Positions 58,765 to 64,000 of a stretch of DNA of 64,000 nucleotides are shown here, piece after piece (position 1 is the stretch's first letter; each line of letters begins with the position of its first letter). The notes below the pieces were generated by a model, which worked only from the letters and a program-made list of their open reading frames with translations, had not been told where the DNA came from and did not search any database. Location: contig CALGSZ010000057.1 in assembly GCA_937901745.1 (NCBI GenBank), positions 132,416 through 196,415 on the forward strand, read 5' to 3'. Made by a program: the position numbers and the translations under genes. The DNA comes from an uncultured Chloroflexota bacterium. GTDB taxonomy: Bacteria; Chloroflexota; Chloroflexia; Thermomicrobiales; UBA6265.

Positions 58765-59059
58765 GTGGTCCGTAGTCCGGCGCGAAAGTCGCTCATCACC
58801 TGAGTTGCGGCTGGTATCCATCGGGAGACATGGTGGCGCAGGCGAATAGGGTTGTCGAGGAGACCCAATGGCCCGAATGTCCCGAATCAGACTGGCGAAA
58901 AGGCGCGTGTCTATCAAACTTTTCGGTAAGAGTGGATTGGGATACTGGTGAGGGACCGCGACGTATCCGGTGAGCTCATGCGCGGAGGCGTGCGGCGAGC
59001 GAGGTAATGCTGCTCGCCGCCTCGCCAGTATTTCGCCTCTTTCGTAGAGGAAGAAGGGC
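58765..59059. other. Gap upstream of the diguanylate cyclase
   Basis: 295 bases between the cyclase start and the creatininase stop. In-frame alternative starts of the cyclase reach 58917. The remainder is moderately AT-rich (TTTTCGGTAAG near 58920) and may hold its promoter. Confidence 0.3.
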
Positions 59060-59878
59060 TCAGCGAGGGCAGTGGCTCCCGAACTCGTAGTAGCGCGGCG
59101 GCTCTTCCTCGTGGTATTCGCGGCAGAGCTGAACGAGCCGTTCCAGCAAGACGTTGAAGAGGCGCTCGCCCTTTTCGGCTGATGCCTTGAAGGGATCGCC
59201 CATTACGCCATGAGCCATTTCGCGACGGCGCTCCGGGAAGCGGGCGAAGCGCTGGATCGGCTCGCTAAACTTCAGTCGCCATTCGTCCTTCACGGCGAGA
59301 TTCATGTCCACCAGCGACGGGCGCAGGTAGAGCTGGAGACTCGTCTCCCATTCGCCGCCGTGGCCGATGCTCCCCTCGTCCGCCTCGCTCCAGGCAAGCA
59401 GCTCGTCCTTGGCCATGTTCCAGTAGGTGATCGCCAGCGCCCAGACATCTTCCTCGGCGAGCTTGACCGAGGCGCTCCAGGTCGGCTGCTCATTGCCGCC
59501 GTGGCCGTTGAGGAGGATGATCCGCTTGAAGCCGTTCCGCCAGATCGAGCGCGTCACATCGCAAAGAACCGCGATGAAGACTTCCAGGCCGAGGGTGATC
59601 GTGCCGACCTCTCCCATGTTGTAGTGGGTGAAGCCATACGTCACTGGCGGCGCGACGATCACCGGGAAGTCGTCGATCGCCTCCGCGGCGCGGATCGCCA
59701 GGTGGTAAGGAATGCTGATGTCCACGTCCTGCGGGCAGTGCGGACCGTGCTGCTCGACGGAGCCGACCGGTACGATCACGACCGGTCGCTGCTCGAGCGC
59801 CGCTAGGAGCTCGTGGCGCAGCATCTCTTGCCAAAGGACCTTCTTGCCGGACGGCGGCCGAACCAGCATTCCCTCCAA
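59060..59878 (-). CDS. Creatininase-family amidohydrolase
   Basis: A metal-dependent amidohydrolase of 272 residues. Metal ligand motifs are complete: VGSVEQHGPHCPQDVD (Glu42, His44, Asp51), LNGHGGN (His126) and GHGGEWETS (His173, Glu176). Family members cleave creatinine, formamidopyrimidines or mycofactocin precursors, so the substrate is unclear. It lies 36 bases after the SelA-like gene and with the M20 peptidase forms a likely catabolic unit. Confidence 0.9.
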   Translation of the reverse strand: MEGMLVRPPSGKKVLWQEMLRHELLAALEQRPVVIVPVGSVEQHGPHCPQDVDISIPYHLAIRAAEAIDDFPVIVAPPVTYGFTHYNMGEVGTITLGLEVFIAVLCDVTRSIWRNGFKRIILLNGHGGNEQPTWSASVKLAEEDVWALAITYWNMAKDELLAWSEADEGSIGHGGEWETSLQLYLRPSLVDMNLAVKDEWRLKFSEPIQRFARFPERRREMAHGVMGDPFKASAEKGERLFNVLLERLVQLCREYHEEEPPRYYEFGSHCPR

Positions 59879-59914
59879 CCTCCCTTCTTCCCGCGCTCGT
59901 GCCGAAAACCCTAT

Positions 59915-61105
59915 CTAGACGGTGAGCACCTCGCGTAGCCGGCGACCGACGATCTCCGCCTCGTCCTCCGTGAGGCCGTGTGGATTGACTGTCAGCCGGC
60001 CGAATTCCGCGTACGACTCGCCGATCGCAATGGCCGGTTCGCCAGCGAGCAGGCGATTCGCCGCCTCGTAGGCGGTTAGGCCGAGTGCCTCTTGATCGAG
60101 ATCGACATGCAGCACCGGCAGCGGCTTCCGTGGCGGGATGTACCGCTTGACCGTCACGCCCCGCAGGTCGCGAACATGCGGCTCGACGATGTCGAGAAGC
60201 GCGTTCCAGCGCTTCAGATCCTCCTCGTCGCTGCCGGCCGCGTAAATCTTCAGCGCGGTGATCAGGCCGACGATCTCCTCGCGCCCCACTTTCATCCCGC
60301 GGCCAAATCCTTGATGGGGCACGCCCTTCAAGGTGCCGTCGGCGATCATCCACCGCTTCGACCACGTCTCCGGGCGGACGTCCATGTCTTGGTGCTGGAG
60401 GGCGACGGAGGCGATCAGGTCGCGGCGGCCCGCGAGGATGCCGCTCGCCTGTGGTCCGCCGATCGCTTTCCCGCCTGAGAAGGTGACGAGGTCGGCTCCC
60501 TCCTCAATGAATCGGCGCAAGTTCGAGCGCGGCGGAAGCTCGGCCGCGGCGTCGACGATGACCGGCACGCCCTTGGCATGGGCAATCTCGCAGACTTCAC
60601 GGAGCGGGACGGTGCCGGGTGTATCGAGAATCGGGCAAGCGACCGCGGCCGTCCGCTCGTTGATCGCCTCCTCGATCTGCCAGGCATATGTGCCACCGGC
60701 GCCTGGATATCCCAGATAGCCCACCTCAACCAGCGTGACGCCGGCGGCGCGAATCGCATGGTCGTAAGCGTTGCGGTGGCCGCGTTGGACGACGACTTCG
60801 TTCTTCATTCCGGTCGTGTCCGGCAGCCGATCCATCTTGCTGACGTCAAGCCCGGCGACACAGGCGGCGATGCCGAGCGTCAGGCCAGCGGCAGCCCCGG
60901 CGACGACGTACCCCGCCTCGGCTCCGGTGATCTCGGCGATGACACGGCCGGCTTGTTGTTGAAGCTCATCAATGTGAACGAACGACGCGGCCGCCTCGGC
61001 CATGGCCGCCAGCACCTCGGGCGCCATGCGGCTCCCGCCGAGCCGGGTCAACGTACCGCTCGCGTTGATGACCGGGCGGACGCCCAGGTCTTCATACACC
61101 CCCAT
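59915..61105 (-). CDS. PLP enzyme of the SelA/D-glucosaminate-6-P ammonia-lyase type
   Basis: A PLP-dependent fold-type-I enzyme of 396 residues. The PLP Lys is Lys213 in FSGGKAIGGPQASG, and it has YEDLGVRPVINASGTLTRLGG at the N terminus as in SelA-like proteins. True SelA needs a tRNA-Sec system, of which there is no sign here, so a catabolic beta-eliminating enzyme (DgaE-like) is more likely. It sits directly upstream of the creatininase gene on the same strand. Confidence 0.82.
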   Translation of the reverse strand: MGVYEDLGVRPVINASGTLTRLGGSRMAPEVLAAMAEAAASFVHIDELQQQAGRVIAEITGAEAGYVVAGAAAGLTLGIAACVAGLDVSKMDRLPDTTGMKNEVVVQRGHRNAYDHAIRAAGVTLVEVGYLGYPGAGGTYAWQIEEAINERTAAVACPILDTPGTVPLREVCEIAHAKGVPVIVDAAAELPPRSNLRRFIEEGADLVTFSGGKAIGGPQASGILAGRRDLIASVALQHQDMDVRPETWSKRWMIADGTLKGVPHQGFGRGMKVGREEIVGLITALKIYAAGSDEEDLKRWNALLDIVEPHVRDLRGVTVKRYIPPRKPLPVLHVDLDQEALGLTAYEAANRLLAGEPAIAIGESYAEFGRLTVNPHGLTEDEAEIVGRRLREVLTV

Positions 61106-61284
61106 AGCCCGTGAATTCGCCTCCTTGCTTATCGGCGATTCCGAATTGCCGGCGCATCTTATGGGCAGTTCTTAGGGCACGCAAGCGCCTCCCACGCCGG
61201 AGATAATCGTGGCGTGGGAGACGCCTTCGCATCGGTGCGCTCAGGGTAGATCAGGTGGCCGTCAAGGGCTCCAGCACGGCTCGC

Positions 61285-62565
61285 TCATGCGCCGCACCAG
61301 CGCGCGATTGCGAGCGCGATCGTCAAGGTCGCCGTCTTGATGTCGTCCAGCGCGATGGACTCGTTGGCGTGATGGGCGAGCCGGACATCTCCGGCGCCGT
61401 ACATCACGCAGGGTGTGTCGCCGAAGAGCAAGAAGTGGCGCATATCCGCGCCGTAGGTCGCGGCGTCGATCTTTGGCGTCTCGCCGGTGACGGCGGCGTG
61501 CGCCTCTTGGACGAGGCGGACGAGCGGCGAATCAATCGGAACTTCGGCAGGCGCGAACTGGCCACTGAACCACTCGAGTACCGGCGGGTGCTCGCGTAGC
61601 CAGGGATCCTCGGCCGCCGCGCGCTCGATCACGCTCGCGAATTCCTTGCGGAACTCGTCGAGGTCTTCCCCTGGCACCAGGCCGGCCCGGCCCTCGGCAA
61701 TCAGCCACTCCGGGACAGACGAGGGCCAGGAGCCGGCGCGGACGACGCCGATGTTGATCGGGATCTTGTTGGCGATGTGCGCGTAGAGCGGGTGATCGAT
61801 CGCGGCGTTGCGCTCGGCTTCATGCTCGACGAGAGCGCGGAAGATCGGCAGGAACTTTTCGAACGCGCTGACGCCCTCGTCGCGCACGGCGGCATGCGCG
61901 GACTTGCCGGTGATGCGCAGGCGGAAGACGAGCGAGCCGCCTTGGGCGGGGATCACGGCGAGGTTGGTCGGCTCCGTGATGATCGCCGCATCGGCCCGGT
62001 AGCCGCGCAGAATTGCCGCCAGAGTGCCCGCGCCGCCATCCTCCTCGGAAATGACGCTCTCCACGATCACGTCGCCGGCGAGTGGCACGCCCGCGTCCAG
62101 CACCGCGGCAAGAGCGAAGAGGTTAGTCGCAAGCCCGGCCTTCATGTCACACGCGCCGCGTCCATAGAGACGCCCGCCGTCAATCACGGCGTCGAACGGC
62201 TGGTGCGTCCATTGGGCGGAATCGCCTGGCTCGACCGTGTCGATGTGACCGTTGAGGATCAGGGAGCGACCGCCGCCGCTGCCGCGATGGCGACCGACGA
62301 CGTTGGGGCGACCGGCTAAGCTCTCGAACTCGCCAACGTGATCGGCGTAGGGCGCAAGCTCGCTGGGGTCCGGCTCCCAGACATCCGTCTCCAAGCCGAG
62401 ATCGTGCATCTTCGCGGCGACAACTTGCTGGGCTGCCGCTTCGTCACCGGTCACGCTCTGGGTGCGGACCAGCTCTTGGAGGAACGCCACTTGCTCGTCC
62501 CAGCGCCGCTCGATGGCCGCTTGGATGCGCTCCTTATCCACGCCGGAGTGTGCCTGCTGTCCCAA
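61285..62565 (-). CDS. M20-family peptidase/deacylase (ArgE/DapE type)
   Basis: A dizinc hydrolase of 426 residues removing an acyl or aminoacyl group. Motifs: NGHIDTV (His107, Asp109), YGRGACDMKAG (Asp140) and SEEDGG (catalytic Glu near 174). A dimerisation domain with ITGKSAHAAVRDEG follows, and the fifth ligand is a His near the C terminus in LAHHANES. Acetylornithine deacetylase and succinyl-diaminopimelate desuccinylase share this pattern. Likely works on the same compounds as the creatininase and SelA-like enzymes; this is inferred from position. Confidence 0.9.
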   Translation of the reverse strand: MGQQAHSGVDKERIQAAIERRWDEQVAFLQELVRTQSVTGDEAAAQQVVAAKMHDLGLETDVWEPDPSELAPYADHVGEFESLAGRPNVVGRHRGSGGGRSLILNGHIDTVEPGDSAQWTHQPFDAVIDGGRLYGRGACDMKAGLATNLFALAAVLDAGVPLAGDVIVESVISEEDGGAGTLAAILRGYRADAAIITEPTNLAVIPAQGGSLVFRLRITGKSAHAAVRDEGVSAFEKFLPIFRALVEHEAERNAAIDHPLYAHIANKIPINIGVVRAGSWPSSVPEWLIAEGRAGLVPGEDLDEFRKEFASVIERAAAEDPWLREHPPVLEWFSGQFAPAEVPIDSPLVRLVQEAHAAVTGETPKIDAATYGADMRHFLLFGDTPCVMYGAGDVRLAHHANESIALDDIKTATLTIALAIARWCGA

Positions 62566-62663
62566 TGTCGCGTCTCCTTGATGTACTTGTCATAACGAAA
62601 GTCGCGCTTGCCGCCTGGGCGTCGCGTCGGTCGTATTTCACATGATCGGGGGCGATGCTGCTA

Positions 62664-63620
62664 TCAGACCTCGCCGGCGAATGCCGCCAGCAAGAGGCCG
62701 AGGCGGATGCCGCTGGCCGTGCCTTCAATCACTCTCGGTGGCGTCAGAGCGGCCAGAGCGGCGACGATGGCGATGCCGGCGGGGAGAACCCTCGCGCGTG
62801 CGACAGGAATGCCAAGCCGGCGGGCGAGGTCTTCAGACGTCACGGTCGTCATCAGCTGGAGCAGGCGAGGGATTGCATCTGGCCCTGGCGGCGAGCCGGA
62901 TGGGACCAACCGGAGGAGATACTCGCCGGTGCCGCCGAGGACGATGAGGCGGTCGCAGGGACCGGCGGGCACGCCGCCTTCCACGAGGATGCGGCGCGCT
63001 TCAGCTTGGCAGGCCGCGAGCTCCTCCGCCGTCGGTGGGTCATTCGCGATCAGCCGCTCCGTGAGGCGGCCCGACCCGAGCGGCAAGGATCGCGACCAGA
63101 GCCGGTTGCCGTCTTGGGCGAGGATGATCTCAGTGCTCGCCCCGCCGGCGTCGGCGATGACGATCCGCCCGGACAGATCGAGCGTCGCCGCGAGGCCGCG
63201 GAAGGTCAGATCCGCCTCAGCATCGCCGGTAATCACCTGCACCTCGATGCCGGTGTCGCGCTGGACCCGCTCGAGGAATGCCCTGCCGTTCTCAGCGGCG
63301 CGAACCGCTTCGGTTGCGACGCCGAGAATCCGCGCGGCGCCGGCCGCTCGCGCTTCGTCGGCAAACCGGGTGAGCGTGTCGAGCGCGGCGGTCATTCGGT
63401 CGTCGGCGAGCCGGCCCGTCGCATCGACTCCCGCGCCGAGGCGGACGGTTTCCGAGCGCGTCAGAATGGTCTCGACGCGGCCATCCGGCAGACGTCGCCC
63501 GACCGTCATCTTGATCGAGTTGGAGCCGAGGTCAATCGCGGCAAGAATCAGCGGCGCCGAGGCATCCGCTCTACCCGATGTCGAGTTCTTGGGTGCCTCG
63601 ACGCCGCCCGCCGTGTCCAT
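62664..63620 (-). CDS. Ppx/GppA-family phosphatase
   Basis: An exopolyphosphatase or guanosine pentaphosphate phosphatase of 318 residues. It has the actin-like ATPase-fold motifs LAAIDLGSNSIKMTVG (phosphate 1), ATEAVRAAENG, and IVIADAGGASTEI (phosphate 2). Only the two core domains are present; the C-terminal HD-like domain of E. coli Ppx is missing, as in many short members. It degrades polyphosphate or ppp-Gpp during stress responses. It lies 17 bases after the thioredoxin-fold gene. Confidence 0.9.
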   Translation of the reverse strand: MDTAGGVEAPKNSTSGRADASAPLILAAIDLGSNSIKMTVGRRLPDGRVETILTRSETVRLGAGVDATGRLADDRMTAALDTLTRFADEARAAGAARILGVATEAVRAAENGRAFLERVQRDTGIEVQVITGDAEADLTFRGLAATLDLSGRIVIADAGGASTEIILAQDGNRLWSRSLPLGSGRLTERLIANDPPTAEELAACQAEARRILVEGGVPAGPCDRLIVLGGTGEYLLRLVPSGSPPGPDAIPRLLQLMTTVTSEDLARRLGIPVARARVLPAGIAIVAALAALTPPRVIEGTASGIRLGLLLAAFAGEV

Positions 63621-63637
63621 TTGCCGTGCCGGCAGCC

Positions 63638-64000
63638 TTACCTCGACGGAGATGCGCTCTGGCCGGTCGGAGCCCCAATGAGAGCGAGCACGCCCGGAGC
63701 GCCGACCGCGACATCGGAAGCGATCGTGCCGTTCTCGTCAATGAGGACGGCCGACGGAGTGCCGCCCGCGCCGAACGAGCGCCCGGTCTGGAAGCCCTCG
63801 TCGAGGATGATCCTCGAAGTCAGGCCCAGCTCGCGGTTCGCTTCCTTGGTGCCCGTCGAGACGATCACGATGCGCGGCGCGCCTGCTGGAGGATTCGCTT
63901 CGAGCGCCTTCAGGTCATTGAGCATCCTCTGGCAGAAGCGGCAGCCGGGGTTCCAGAACAACAGAGCCGTGGGAGTTCCCCGCTGCTCCGAGAGCTTGAA
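63638..64000 (-). CDS. Thioredoxin-fold redox protein (TlpA/MauD-like), C-terminal part
   Basis: The gene runs off the right edge of the window; the frame stays open through 64000 (FKLSEQRGTPTALL). The visible 120 residues carry a CxxC redox motif in FWNPGCRFCQRML, with IVIVSTGTKEANRELG and a GTPSAVLIDENG cis-Pro loop as in TlpA/MauD-type thioredoxin-fold proteins. These often act outside the membrane in disulfide exchange. The N-terminal domain, possibly a membrane redox partner, lies outside. It starts the ppx transcript. Confidence 0.85.
   Translation of the reverse strand, partial: FKLSEQRGTPTALLFWNPGCRFCQRMLNDLKALEANPPAGAPRIVIVSTGTKEANRELGLTSRIILDEGFQTGRSFGAGGTPSAVLIDENGTIASDVAVGAPGVLALIGAPTGQSASPSR

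Noticed and set aside
59915..61105. Selenocysteine synthase selA
   Set aside because: No selB, selD or tRNA-Sec is seen, and the context is catabolic; a SelA-like PLP enzyme is the safer call.
1..64000. tRNA genes, CRISPR arrays, insertion sequences, prophage
   Set aside because: The gaps were read for cloverleaf signatures, regular repeats, and transposase or integrase motifs; none was found.

Overview
The window is GC-rich, densely coded DNA with short gaps, many 4-base ATGA overlaps and GTG starts. There is no rRNA, tRNA, CRISPR array, insertion sequence or prophage that I can see. The gene content fits a Gram-positive-like, aerobic or facultative member of Chloroflexota, probably a Thermomicrobia/Sphaerobacter relative: a compact nitrous-oxide reductase operon, a large Bacillus-type SRP RNA, an F420-type LLM oxidoreductase, acoABCX, a YitJ-like fused methyltransferase/MTHFR and many oligopeptide-type ABC components. 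The taxon is an inference; no marker gene in the window settles it.

Layout. 1-296: tail of a family-5 solute-binding protein. 638-7797: nos operon (nosZ, a NosB-like membrane protein, nosD, nosF, nosY, nosL, lipoprotein cytochrome c). 8067-17919: YccF protein, an ABC-2 exporter pair, cell-surface proteins, a ferritin-like Tat protein, a SRAP peptidase, a persulfide dioxygenase-rhodanese fusion, a PAP2/IPC-synthase-like enzyme and two ferredoxins. 18133-26528: a decaying stretch with two broken cupin-like secreted genes and one broken PQQ-propeller gene, interleaved with intact peptidase, prfB (with its programmed frameshift), parB and small genes. 26714-38749: CPBP protease, Mur ligase, PIG-L, galactokinase-like kinase, D-hydroxyacid dehydrogenase, moaA, MFS, dUTPase/dCTP-deaminase-like protein, ferredoxin and an APH-type kinase. 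38855-41455: SRP RNA, then yraN, rnhB and rplS. 41585-51121: homocysteine methyltransferase/MTHFR fusion, LLM oxidoreductase, dipeptide-type ABC transporter, sarcosine-oxidase-like flavoenzyme and amidase. 51980-56455: acetoin dehydrogenase operon acoA-B-C-X (minus strand). 56828-64000: DUF4388 protein, diguanylate cyclase, a creatininase/SelA-like/M20 catabolic group, Ppx/GppA and a truncated thioredoxin-fold protein.

How it works together. NosZ reduces N2O in the cell envelope; NosD/F/Y and NosL serve copper-centre assembly, and the lipoprotein cytochrome is the only obvious electron donor in the operon. The aco genes cleave acetoin to acetyl-CoA and acetaldehyde. The ABC transporter, sarcosine-oxidase-like enzyme and amidase suggest uptake and oxidation of N-methylated or amidated compounds. 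The creatininase/SelA-like/M20 group looks like a second amide or amino-acid catabolic unit. The persulfide dioxygenase fusion handles sulfane sulfur.

The clearest unusual signals are the prfB frameshift, the cluster of broken secreted-protein genes, a parB with no adjacent parA, two convergent gene pairs that share one CTAG as both stop codons, and a recurrent extended -10 motif (TGnTAgact/TGnTAgaat) in front of minus-strand genes. I found no convincing wholly new multi-gene system; the findings list what deserves checking.
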